Positions 7,838 through 15,275 of a stretch of 58,811 bases of DNA are shown one piece after another. The position numbers were made by a program, and so were the translations under genes. Origin of the DNA: Lachnospiraceae bacterium (GTDB lineage Bacteria; Bacillota; Clostridia; Lachnospirales; Lachnospiraceae); NCBI GenBank assembly GCA_029068555.1, contig JAIECJ010000126.1, positions 1 to 58,811 on the forward strand, given 5' to 3'. A model generated the notes under the pieces. The model did no database searches, was not told where the DNA came from, and saw nothing but the letters and a program-made list of their open reading frames with translations. The number at the start of each line of letters is the position of its first letter. The stretch's first letter is position 1.

Positions 7838-8359
7838 ATGCAAATACAAGTGGACACACGCGAACACGCTAAAGAATGGGAGCGTATAAAAGGGCAGTTT
7901 GACACGCTTGGAGTACAGTATTTCCGCTCAAAAATGTATGTTGGAGATTATCAATCATTAGACAATCCAAGACTGGTAATCGACCGCAAAAAGGACTTGC
8001 AGGAGATATGCGGTAATGTCAGTAGCAAACAGCATGAGCGATTCAAAGCGGAGTTGCTCCGTGCAAAGGAGCAAGGGATAAAATTGGTTATCCTCTGCGA
8101 GCATGGAGCGGATATAAAGAGCCTTGAAGATGTGTTCTTTTGGCAGAATCCCCGCAAGTATCAGATAAGGTGGAAAACGGTCAATGGCAAGCGTGTAAAG
8201 GACGTAATATCAGCAAAGGCAGTAGACGGAAATCAGCTTTACAAGTCGCTGTGTACGATTCGTGACAGGTACAATGTTGATTTTATATTCTGCCAAAAGG
8301 AAGAAACAGGGCAGAAAATCATAGAGATTTTAGGAGGTAGTCATGACAGTATATTGTGA
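7838..8359 (+). CDS. ERCC4-type (XPF-like) nuclease
   Basis: A 173-residue protein with the ERCC4 nuclease signature: an N-terminal acidic motif VDTRE, then VGDY and LVIDRKKDLQEI, the family's GDXn(I/V)(D/E)RKxxxD active site. Such nucleases cut branched or flapped DNA. Phage members have been linked to recombination intermediates. RBS AAGGTGGTG. It overlaps the next gene by 17 bp. Confidence 0.85.
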   Translation: MQIQVDTREHAKEWERIKGQFDTLGVQYFRSKMYVGDYQSLDNPRLVIDRKKDLQEICGNVSSKQHERFKAELLRAKEQGIKLVILCEHGADIKSLEDVFFWQNPRKYQIRWKTVNGKRVKDVISAKAVDGNQLYKSLCTIRDRYNVDFIFCQKEETGQKIIEILGGSHDSIL

Positions 8360-8480
8360 CACAGAAAATTGTGAACATAATGATGATGGATTTTGCCGTA
8401 ATGAAAAATTGAATATAAATGGCTTGTTTTGCAGTAGTAATCTATTATGCGAATCGGAAAACAAAGAAGGAAATGACTAA
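8343..8480 (+). CDS. Small Cys-rich protein
   Basis: A 45-residue protein with six Cys (MTVYCDTENCEHNDDGFC start), probably a zinc-binding miniprotein like those at 4135, 11077 and 30106. RBS TAGGAGG. Overlaps the genes on both sides. Confidence 0.5.
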   Translation: MTVYCDTENCEHNDDGFCRNEKLNINGLFCSSNLLCESENKEGND

Positions 8481-8973
8481 GGAAGAAATAAAAGACCTCT
8501 ACTCCATGAAAGATATTCTGGAACGGTACGGATTGCCGCAGCCAAACAGGGCAGGGTTTGTGTGTTGCCCGTTTCACAAGGAAAAAACGGCGAGCATGAA
8601 GATATATCCGAAATCATATTTTTGTTTTGGATGCGGAAACGGAGGGGACATATTTTCTTTTGTTCAGCAGATGGACGGAATATCTTTCAAAGAGGCATTT
8701 AAGGAACTTGGTGGGGAGACTGACAACAGTTTCTCTACCAGACTTAAAATTTATCAAGCGCAGAAGAAGCGTGAAATGCAACGGAAGATAGAGGAAAAGC
8801 TAAGGCAGAAAAGGGAATTAAACTATCTGCTGATGGAAGTTTACCACAAGTGTCTTGACAGGCTGGAACCGCTTTCTGATGCTTGGTGCGATACTTACAA
8901 TGCATTGCAGTATCAAGAATATCTATGGGAAATATTAAACGATCCGGAGGAATGTTATGAAACCATTAAATGA
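8473..8973 (+). CDS. CHC2 zinc-finger primase-like protein
   Basis: A 166-residue protein with a DnaG-type CHC2 zinc finger (CCPFHKEKTAS ... FCFGCGNGGDIFSFVQ, about residues 30-75). Full primases are much longer and contain a TOPRIM domain that is absent here, so this is a zinc-finger-only subunit, probably working with VapE next door. The start at 8473 is chosen for its GAAGGA site; the frame to 8419 overlaps the previous gene. Confidence 0.8.
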   Translation: MTKEEIKDLYSMKDILERYGLPQPNRAGFVCCPFHKEKTASMKIYPKSYFCFGCGNGGDIFSFVQQMDGISFKEAFKELGGETDNSFSTRLKIYQAQKKREMQRKIEEKLRQKRELNYLLMEVYHKCLDRLEPLSDAWCDTYNALQYQEYLWEILNDPEECYETIK

Positions 8974-10594
8974 ACTGAATAAGGAAGAAATTCTTTCCGG
9001 TGAAATATTTGAAGAAATTCTAAACGAAGAAAATAAAACGAAAATGGCTGATTTAATTTCAGATCTCAAATTGAAAGCGAAGGATTTAGGCGTTAAGGGG
9101 CTGTTTGATGAAAAGCTAAAAACCTATCAAGAGATTGACAGAGAAACAAAAAGGCAGTATACGGGCAGCGCTTCTATCAACAATTCGCCGACGGATTCTA
9201 GTGTTGCTGATGTGCTACAACTGCTTGATTACAAGATTGAGTATGACAATGATGGAAACGAGAAAAGTAGGAAGCTACAACAGACAGTACGAAACTTTGA
9301 AATAATAATGGACAATGACAACCGATTTGCCGGAAAGATTAAGTTTGATGAATTTTCGAGACAAGAGTATTTGATGGGAAAAGTCCCGTGGGAAAGTGAA
9401 ACTTGTGACCGTGCATGGGGAAGTCATGATGATGCTGCATTATATTCCATTATACAGACGGATTATGGAATAAAAAACAGGAACGATTATTTTGACGCAA
9501 TCAAGAATGTGTCCATGAGGAATAAATTTCATCCAGTTAGGGATATTTTGGACGGCCTAGAATTTGATGGGGAGGAGCATATACGAAGCTTGCTGCCGGA
9601 CTATTTAGGAGTAGAAGACACAGAGTATTCCTATCAGGTCATGCGTTTGTGGATGCTTGGAGCCGTTGCGAGGGTGTATGAACCCGGATGCAAATTTGAT
9701 TATACAATGATTTTCACTGGGCCACAGGGATTAGGCAAAAGCACTTTCCTTAAAATGATGGCATTAAATGATAGCTGGTTTAACGATTCACTTGACAGTT
9801 TGGATTCTGATAAGGCGGCGCAATCGCTTATGGGTTCATGGATTGTGGAGCTTGCGGAGCTGAAATCGCTGGCGCGGACTGCTGGCGGTGTAGAGAGCGT
9901 AAAGCGGTTTCTTACCGCAGTACAGGACAAGTACCGGGTTCCGTACGAGCGCAGGGCGGATATATTCTTGCGTCAGTGCGTGTTCGCCGGAACCACAAAT
10001 AAAAGTGATTTTCTCCAAGATGAAACTGGAAATAGACGTTTTTTGATTATCCAGACGGGTGTAAATAATCCTACAAAGAGTCTTTTCGTCCCAGAAGCTA
10101 TAGAAGACATGAAAGCAGCATGGGCGCAAGCAGTACATATCTGGAAAACGGAGCAGCCAGAGCTTATCTTGCCGGATTCATGCCGGGACGAGGCACGGCG
10201 GTTGCAGGACGAGAGTATGGCAGATGATGGAAAAGTTGGAATCATTACGCAATTTTTGGAGAATAAACAGCGAACTTGTGTTTTGGAGATTTGGAAAGAA
10301 GCATTAGAGGAAAACGGAAGACCGCAGAAGTGGCAGTCATCAGAAATCAGCGACATTATTTTGTCACTTCCTAATTGGGCGAGAGTAAAAAGCCCGACAA
10401 GATACAAGGAATATGGAGTGCAAAAATTGTTCCAGAAAAAGCTACCATCTAATCAAAATTTAGCTACCAACTGCATACCAAGTGCTACCAACTCGTCAAA
10501 AAATGGAGAAATTTCAGAAGATGGTAGCCAAAAATCAACAGATGGGTTTATGTCGTTAGATGATTTTTCGCAGGAAGAATTGCCGTTTCAGTAG
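8957..10594 (+). CDS. VapE-family replicative helicase
   Basis: A 545-residue protein of the virulence-associated E family. The N-terminal 200 residues are helical; the helicase core holds Walker A TGPQGLGKSTF (about residue 250) and a downstream Walker B-like stretch (GSWIVELAELKSL). The last 60 residues are low-complexity, rich in Asn, Ser and Lys, and are encoded by DNA full of GCTACC repeats, so an origin seems to overlap the gene's 3' end. The protein ends EELPFQ, like an SSB tip. Confidence 0.85.
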   Translation: MKPLNELNKEEILSGEIFEEILNEENKTKMADLISDLKLKAKDLGVKGLFDEKLKTYQEIDRETKRQYTGSASINNSPTDSSVADVLQLLDYKIEYDNDGNEKSRKLQQTVRNFEIIMDNDNRFAGKIKFDEFSRQEYLMGKVPWESETCDRAWGSHDDAALYSIIQTDYGIKNRNDYFDAIKNVSMRNKFHPVRDILDGLEFDGEEHIRSLLPDYLGVEDTEYSYQVMRLWMLGAVARVYEPGCKFDYTMIFTGPQGLGKSTFLKMMALNDSWFNDSLDSLDSDKAAQSLMGSWIVELAELKSLARTAGGVESVKRFLTAVQDKYRVPYERRADIFLRQCVFAGTTNKSDFLQDETGNRRFLIIQTGVNNPTKSLFVPEAIEDMKAAWAQAVHIWKTEQPELILPDSCRDEARRLQDESMADDGKVGIITQFLENKQRTCVLEIWKEALEENGRPQKWQSSEISDIILSLPNWARVKSPTRYKEYGVQKLFQKKLPSNQNLATNCIPSATNSSKNGEISEDGSQKSTDGFMSLDDFSQEELPFQ

Positions 10595-10809
10595 CCCAGA
10601 ACGCAAAAAGTTAGTTGTTTTGGTAGCAATAGTAGCTTTATGGTAGCCACGGAAACCCTTGATTTTACAGGGAAAAAACTAAAGCTACCAAAGCTACCAC
10701 TATATTAAAAAAGTATATATATAAATAAAAGGGATAGGAAAGAAAGTAGTAATAGTAATAAAGGAAAATGATTTTAAAGTTTGTTTGAAATCATGGTAGC
10801 TTTAGTAGC
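10441..10809. repeat. GGTAGC/GCTACC iteron cluster I, origin-like
   Basis: GCTACC occurs at 10441, 10463, 10484, 10684 and 10693; GGTAGC at 10523, 10622, 10642 and 10795; AGTAGC at 10631 and 10804. They flank an AT-rich stretch (about 10705-10735, TATATATA) and begin inside the VapE gene. An internal block (GGTAGCC ... TTGATTTTACAGGG ... AAAGCTACC) recurs at 31518-31575. This is the layout of iterons beside an unwinding element, so it may be the phage replication origin (inference). The region holds no other gene. Confidence 0.55.
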
Positions 10810-10831
10810 TTTGGTATTTAAGGAGATTATC

Positions 10832-11077
10832 ATGCAGGGAAAAATAGAGGAAAGGCATAAAGAAATTGCGCACATTCAGAATACGATATGGGCAATGTAT
10901 AAGGATTTTCTGTCAGACCATGATATGGCGGCATATAACCGGAAGATGGGAGAACTGACAAAGGAATATTACGATAAAGGCGATAAGCAGCTATTGTCAT
11001 TTTGTCAGAATATTTTAATCTCATGGTGTCCTGTCATAAATGGATTTGCGGAAGAATTTAGGAAAGGTGATGGATAA
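10832..11077 (+). CDS. Hypothetical helical protein
   Basis: An 81-residue protein beginning MQGKIEERHKEIAHIQNTIW, with AAGGAG before the ATG. The longer frame to 10781 would run through iterons and is rejected. First gene after the origin-like cluster; it overlaps the next ATG by one base. Confidence 0.6.
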   Translation: MQGKIEERHKEIAHIQNTIWAMYKDFLSDHDMAAYNRKMGELTKEYYDKGDKQLLSFCQNILISWCPVINGFAEEFRKGDG

Positions 11078-11268
11078 TGAAAACAAAAATATGTGGAGGA
11101 TATGTTGGCGTAACGTGCGTTGATGGAAGTTGCCCAAAAGCAAATGCTGATGAATATGCAGAAAGAGGAATGGATGTTGTTCATAGTTGTGATGAATGTG
11201 GGTTCTATAAAGGATGTGAGGACTGCGCCTTAGCTGATACGAAATATTGCGAAAATGCGGCTGATTGA
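11077..11268 (+). CDS. Small Cys-rich zinc-binding-like protein
   Basis: A 63-residue protein with nine Cys, including CDECGFYKGCEDC. The pattern is frequent in Clostridia prophages and plausibly binds zinc; the function is unknown. Confidence 0.6.
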   Translation: MKTKICGGYVGVTCVDGSCPKANADEYAERGMDVVHSCDECGFYKGCEDCALADTKYCENAAD

Positions 11269-11321
11269 GCAGAAAGTATCAAACTGCCCGCATTGGTGCA
11301 GGAAAAGGAGGGATAAGGGAA

Positions 11322-11621
11322 ATGAGAGTTGACCGAACAGATGAAATTATAAACAATATCCTGCAATTAAGGCTAGATATAGTAAAGATTGACTTAAAAC
11401 TTGACCAAGCGTTTAGGGCAATCGAAATAGCAAGCGGTAAGCAAACACCAAAGAAGCCAATAAAACAGCATGAAGAGCAGACAGAAAAAGAATGGGAAGA
11501 ATTAGCGGATTTGGGTTTTGGAGGTGGCGATGTAATGCGTTGTCCGAATTGCAATGAGTATGTCGTTATAGATAAACTCAAATATTGTATGGAGTGCGGA
11601 CAGAAATTAGATTGGACGTAA
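11322..11621 (+). CDS. Coiled-coil protein with C-terminal zinc ribbon
   Basis: A 99-residue protein. Residues 10-60 form a helical region, and the end is a two-knuckle zinc ribbon (CPNCNEY ... CMECGQKLDW). The ATG at 11322 follows AAGGAGG with good spacing; the longer frame to 11265 lacks one. Confidence 0.6.
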   Translation: MRVDRTDEIINNILQLRLDIVKIDLKLDQAFRAIEIASGKQTPKKPIKQHEEQTEKEWEELADLGFGGGDVMRCPNCNEYVVIDKLKYCMECGQKLDWT

Positions 11622-11633
11622 GGCGGTGATACC

Positions 11634-12089
11634 ATGCGCAGAAAATGCCACACCTGCCTATGCCGGACATGCTTAAACACATGCTGTGACCGGAAGGAAT
11701 GCCCTGGGAAGAAAACAGAGTGCAAACGATACAGCGGCTTTAGGCAGATGAGCATTTTTGAGCAGCAGCCGGAGCCAAAGTATCAGAAAGCTCCACGCTA
11801 CTCATGGAGCCACTACGGAATCACCAAAGAGCGGTACCGGCAGTTGACAGAGTACATACAGTCCGGCAGATATGCCGCTCTCGCTTCACAGGCGGCTCAT
11901 GCGGCGAATGAAATGATTGCGGAGTACATATTACTCTCAATCACAAAAAATAAGTCCTATGACGAATTACAGAAGAAATGGGAACTAAGAGAAATCAAAA
12001 GAATACCATGTTGCCGGACTGACTTTTATGGATACCGCAGATACTTTTATTATTTGCTTAACGAGAAAATAAAGGAGATAGGGAAATGA
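11634..12089 (+). CDS. Cys-rich phage protein
   Basis: A 151-residue protein: a dense Cys cluster at the N-terminus (CHTCLCRTCLNTCCDRKEC) followed by a helical half ending DFYGYRRYFYYLLNEKIKEI. The end is repeated, diverged, at 12251-12369. It overlaps the next ATG by four bases. I know of no function; the Cys cluster suggests metal binding. Confidence 0.65.
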   Translation: MRRKCHTCLCRTCLNTCCDRKECPGKKTECKRYSGFRQMSIFEQQPEPKYQKAPRYSWSHYGITKERYRQLTEYIQSGRYAALASQAAHAANEMIAEYILLSITKNKSYDELQKKWELREIKRIPCCRTDFYGYRRYFYYLLNEKIKEIGK

Positions 12090-12250
12090 GTGAAAAAGGA
12101 GAAGAATTTATAGAGCAGTGCAGAGCAAGCAATACATCCGTATCAGCATTTATAAGGCTGTTTAATCTTTGGGATAGAATGGATTCCAAACAAAGGGGAG
12201 AAGTCATTGACAGCGAGATTAAAAACGGAAGATTGCTTGTGGAGAAATAA
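12086..12250 (+). CDS. Hypothetical 54-residue protein
   Basis: ATG overlaps the previous stop (ATGA) and is preceded by AAGGAGATAGGGAA. A small helical, charged protein. It separates the 11634 gene from a copy of that gene's 3' end. Confidence 0.5.
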   Translation: MSEKGEEFIEQCRASNTSVSAFIRLFNLWDRMDSKQRGEVIDSEIKNGRLLVEK

Positions 12251-12369
12251 AAATAGAGATTGAGCGGATGGTGTGCGGCAGGTCGGATTTTTATGGGTAT
12301 AGGAGATATTTCTATCATTTGTTTAACGAAAATGTAAAGGAAATAAAAGAAGAAAAAAGAAAGGAATAA
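12251..12369 (+). pseudogene. Repeated 3'-end fragment of the 11634 gene
   Basis: This open stretch encodes CGRSDFYGYRRYFYHLFNE followed by a Lys/Glu tail and stop, closely matching the end of the 11634 protein (CCRTDFYGYRRYFYYLLNE). It has no start codon with a ribosome site. It looks like a leftover 3' end after recombination placed a new copy upstream. Confidence 0.65.
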
Positions 12370-12374
12370 CGAAT

Positions 12375-12520
12375 CCTCGGTAAACCGAGGTTGATATAAT
12401 GCTAGTATGGTGAATTGTATCATAAAGTCAGACGAAGTGGCTGTGCCTAGTTAAGCACTTAATAATGAATCCAAGCCGGCAGTCTGGTTATCCACGATTA
12501 CAAAGTGATTTGTAGCGTGG
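12375..12520 (+). promoter_or_regulatory. Structured leader before the PAPS-reductase-like gene
   Basis: Three hairpins lie in 150 bp without a gene: CCTCGG-TAAA-CCGAGG at 12376-12391; an outer pairing CAGAC/GTCTG around 12430-12486; and a strong one, CCACG...TACAAA-GTGA-TTTGTA...CGTGG (12492-12520), ending four bases before the ATG and covering the ribosome-binding zone. A translational control element is plausible; it fits no riboswitch class I recognise. Confidence 0.4.
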
Positions 12521-12524
12521 TGTT

Positions 12525-13253
12525 ATGAAAAAACAAAAACTCAAAGTATGTTGGATAAGTGCAGGAGTATCATCATTTATTGCAGGATATTTGGCAGAGA
12601 ATGTTGACGAATTTATTTACATAGACATTGAGAACCAGCACCCCGACAGCATGAGATTTATTAAAGACTGTGAGGTGGTGTTAGGAAAGGAAATACATAT
12701 TTTGCAATCCCCTTACAAAAATAAAGAGAATGTAATTAAACAGTTCAGATATATAAACGGAGTAGCAGGCGCAAAATGTACGGAAGTGTTAAAGAAAAGA
12801 CCGAGGAAAGAATGGGAAGATAAGCACAAAGATTATGACATTACTTATGTTTGGGGATTTGACATTGAGGAAAAGCACAGGGCGGACAGGCTTCTTGATA
12901 GTATGCCGCAGTTTGAACATGAATTTCCATTGATAGATAAAGGGCTTTCAAAATCAGATGTTCACGGAATGTTTGATAGATTGTTCGATTTTCCAAGACC
13001 AAAAATGTATGACATGGGATATAAAAACAATAACTGTATCGGTTGCGTAAAAGGCGGTATGGGATATTGGAACAAAATCAGAGTTGACTTTCCCGAAGTG
13101 TTTGAGCGAATGGCAAAATTGGAGCGAGAAGTCGGTCATTCCTGCATCAATGGGGTGTATCTTGATGAATTAGACCCAAACAGAGGGCGCATGGAAAACG
13201 AAATAATGCCTGATTGTTCTATCATGTGTCATTTATTAATGTACGGGGATTAA
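12525..13253 (+). CDS. PAPS-reductase-like PP-loop protein
   Basis: A 242-residue protein of the phosphoadenosine phosphosulfate reductase/ATP-pyrophosphatase superfamily. The PP-loop is the phage-type SAGVSSFIAGY rather than the usual SGGKDS; a central EKHRADRLLDSMP region and a Cys pair (NNNCIGCVKGG) follow. Phage members of this kind are common but uncharacterised; sulfur transfer to nucleic acid or protein is one possibility. A hairpin covers the region just before its ATG. Confidence 0.75.
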   Translation: MKKQKLKVCWISAGVSSFIAGYLAENVDEFIYIDIENQHPDSMRFIKDCEVVLGKEIHILQSPYKNKENVIKQFRYINGVAGAKCTEVLKKRPRKEWEDKHKDYDITYVWGFDIEEKHRADRLLDSMPQFEHEFPLIDKGLSKSDVHGMFDRLFDFPRPKMYDMGYKNNNCIGCVKGGMGYWNKIRVDFPEVFERMAKLEREVGHSCINGVYLDELDPNRGRMENEIMPDCSIMCHLLMYGD

Positions 13254-13261
13254 CTTAAAAT

Positions 13262-13294
13262 TGGTACAACGGTTCCCCCTGAATCTCTTATAAT
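13262..13294 (+). promoter_or_regulatory. TGGTACAA-N19-TATAAT promoter, site A
   Basis: TGGTACAA (13262-13269), 19 bp, TATAAT (13289-13294). One of several sites with the same upstream box and exact spacing. The following 175 bp hold no clear gene before the ATG at 13472. Confidence 0.65.
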
Positions 13295-13471
13295 ATCATT
13301 AGAAAAAACGGCAACCGTCAAGACCTTGGGCGGGAAATAGAGTGTGACCGATGGCAAAGAATAACAATGCCCTCATGCTTATCCGGTTATAAAGGTGTCA
13401 GGGCAACGCCACACGAAGCCGATTTGCATATCATTAGGGGGTTTAGGGGGATTGTGGAGGGAAAGGGAAAT

Positions 13472-13861
13472 ATGGATAGATTGACAGTAGATTATTGCGG
13501 CGAGTATGTGCCAAAGGATATGTGTAGCATAGACAGATTAGGTGGTGCAGATGATTGTGATTTGTGCTGTGAATACTGTAAAGCAACAGAAGAAGGAAAC
13601 GAGGATTGCAGAGAATGCGCAATTAGCAAGTGTTTTAATAAGTTAGGCGAATATGAAGATTTAGAGGAACAAGGGAAACTGTTGAAACTGCAAACAGAAA
13701 CGGTTTGGTTTATTTGCGACAAGAATACTAAGTATGCAATGGTTATGTCAAAATCAATCAGAGATTTGAAGGTTTATGAGATTGAGGGAATTGATATGGA
13801 AGGCTATTATTGGTCGACAAAAGAAGCAGCCGAAGCCGCATTGAAAGAAATGAGCGAATGA
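13472..13861 (+). CDS. Cys-rich phage protein
   Basis: A 129-residue protein with eleven Cys in its first 60 residues (DDCDLCCEYCKATEEG, CRECAISKC) and a C-terminal half similar in style to small phage regulators (EGYYWSTKEAAEAALKEM). ATG 13472 is chosen for its GGAGGGAAAGGGAAAT leader; the frame upstream to 13367 lies in the leader of promoter A. Confidence 0.6.
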   Translation: MDRLTVDYCGEYVPKDMCSIDRLGGADDCDLCCEYCKATEEGNEDCRECAISKCFNKLGEYEDLEEQGKLLKLQTETVWFICDKNTKYAMVMSKSIRDLKVYEIEGIDMEGYYWSTKEAAEAALKEMSE

Positions 13862-13873
13862 CGGAGGGCGAAA

Positions 13874-14038
13874 ATGAATCTTGCAGATAAGCTTAAACAT
13901 AAAAAGCATATGGTTTTTTCGAAAAGAGAGTCTGCTGAAAGCATGGCTAAAGTTTTAGAAAAGCGTGGATGCATTATAGAGTGCTTAGATTGGGATGAGG
14001 ATTGGTTCATAATTTACAGAGAACCAATGAGCGAATGA
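13874..14038 (+). CDS. Hypothetical 54-residue protein
   Basis: ATG 13874 follows GGAGGGCG. The protein (MNLADKLKHKKHMVFSKRES start) is basic then acidic. Its tail REPMSE resembles the LKEMSE tail of the previous gene, and both are followed by TGACGG. Confidence 0.5.
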   Translation: MNLADKLKHKKHMVFSKRESAESMAKVLEKRGCIIECLDWDEDWFIIYREPMSE

Positions 14039-14056
14039 CGGGGAAAGGATAGGGAA

Positions 14057-14290
14057 ATGAGATATAAATGCATAAAAGAAATGTGTTTGCCAAAGTGTGA
14101 TGGTGATGGTTTTGAAATTCCGAATGAATATGGGTTCGTGGCAGTTGGAAGCATCTGGGAAAGGGACGATAGAACAAGTTTTATAGGAGGCGATGTGCAT
14201 TTAGATTCGTTAAATGACGATTCCGATTTTGGATGGATGGAAATTCCATTTGAAGAATTGGAAGAGAATTTTGTGCTGATAAATGATTGA
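14057..14290 (+). CDS. Hypothetical acidic protein
   Basis: A 77-residue acidic protein (MRYKCIKEMCLPKCDGDG start) resembling small phage proteins with an SH3-like beta pattern. RBS within GGGAAAGGATAGGGAA. Confidence 0.55.
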   Translation: MRYKCIKEMCLPKCDGDGFEIPNEYGFVAVGSIWERDDRTSFIGGDVHLDSLNDDSDFGWMEIPFEELEENFVLIND

Positions 14291-14324
14291 CAGGCAGAAA
14301 GCATTTGCGGATTGAGGTGAAGAT

Positions 14325-14498
14325 ATGAAGTATTGGAGAATCGAAAAATATATAGGCATTGAGGGTATGAGTATAAGAGAATTTGCGGATAAATGTGGAA
14401 TTGCGCCCTCTACTATGAGCCGATTCCTTAATGGCAAAACTGATATTCAGAAAAAGAATATTGATAAGATTCTGAAAGTGACCGGGCTAACCTATTAG
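14325..14498 (+). CDS. XRE-type helix-turn-helix protein
   Basis: A 57-residue protein that is almost only a helix-turn-helix: MSIREFADKCGIAPSTMSRF then LNGKTDIQKKNIDKIL. RBS TTGAGGTGAAG. Lies directly before the terminase genes, a common place for late-gene regulators (inference). Confidence 0.65.
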   Translation: MKYWRIEKYIGIEGMSIREFADKCGIAPSTMSRFLNGKTDIQKKNIDKILKVTGLTY

Positions 14499-14554
14499 GA
14501 ATGCTTTGAAGTAATAGAACCATTTGCATAATTTGTGGATTGAGGTGAGAGAAA

Positions 14555-15091
14555 GTGGCGAACGTTGGCGGTAAGCCTCCGAAGTATAAAAGCAAAGAGG
14601 AAATACAAGAAAAAATTGAACAGTATTTTGAAGACTGCAAAGGCGAGCCGCTCTGTAATGCTGATGGAAATCCAATGCTTGATAAATGGCAGAATCCTAT
14701 CATGATAGGGCAAAAGCCGCCGACAATCACCGGATTAGCCCTTGCGTTGGGATTTGCGAGTAGGCAAGCATTGCTGAATTATCAAGGAAAAAAGGAGTTT
14801 AATGACACGATAACGCGCGCGAAGTCCCGTGTCGAGGAATACGCCGAGAGCCGTCTATTTGACCGGGACGGTTCTAACGGCGCACAATTCAGCCTGCGGA
14901 ACAACTTCAAGGGCTGGAATATCGACAACGAGCAGAAACTTGAAATCGAACTTCTGAAGCTGGAAAGCCAGGTCAAGGACAGCCAGCCGGAGGAAGAAGC
15001 AGAGGACAACTTCTTGGACGCTCTGAACGGAACGGCGGCGGAAGTGTGGGAGGAAAGTGAGGTAGAGGAAGATGCAACAGAGGTTGATTAG
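14555..15091 (+). CDS. terS: Terminase small subunit
   Basis: A 178-residue protein starting at GTG 14555. It carries a DNA-binding helix-turn-helix region (TITGLALALGFASRQALLNY), a middle segment NFKGWN and a highly acidic C-terminus, as in gp3-like DNA-packaging small subunits. It precedes TerL. Recognition of pac or cos DNA is family knowledge. Confidence 0.85.
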   Translation: MANVGGKPPKYKSKEEIQEKIEQYFEDCKGEPLCNADGNPMLDKWQNPIMIGQKPPTITGLALALGFASRQALLNYQGKKEFNDTITRAKSRVEEYAESRLFDRDGSNGAQFSLRNNFKGWNIDNEQKLEIELLKLESQVKDSQPEEEAEDNFLDALNGTAAEVWEESEVEEDATEVD

Positions 15092-15275
15092 AACGGAACC
15101 AGGAATTGAACAAAAAACAGGAAGAATAGATCAGGCATGCCAGCGTTATGGAGTTGGAAGAAATACCATGCGAAAGATTGCCGAAGATGCAAATGCCGTT
15201 ATAAGAATTGGACGAAATTATTTGATTGATTTCCCTAAAGTTGATAAATACATGGATGATTTAGCAGAAAAATGA
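15072..15275 (+). CDS. Excisionase-like helix-turn-helix protein
   Basis: A 67-residue protein (QACQRYGVGRNTMRKIAEDA then NYLIDFPKVDKYMD) of the Tn916-excisionase-like winged-helix type. It overlaps TerS by 20 bp and TerL by 4 bp, an odd place for such a gene; it may modulate packaging or late expression. Confidence 0.65.
   Translation: MQQRLIRTEPGIEQKTGRIDQACQRYGVGRNTMRKIAEDANAVIRIGRNYLIDFPKVDKYMDDLAEK

Noticed and set aside
10441-10809. GGTAGC/GCTACC repeats as a CRISPR array
   Set aside because: Units are six to eight bases, in both orientations and irregularly spaced; no Cas genes are present.
13352-13393. 13-codon frame in the leader of promoter A
   Set aside because: No ribosome site and no conserved features; it may be chance.
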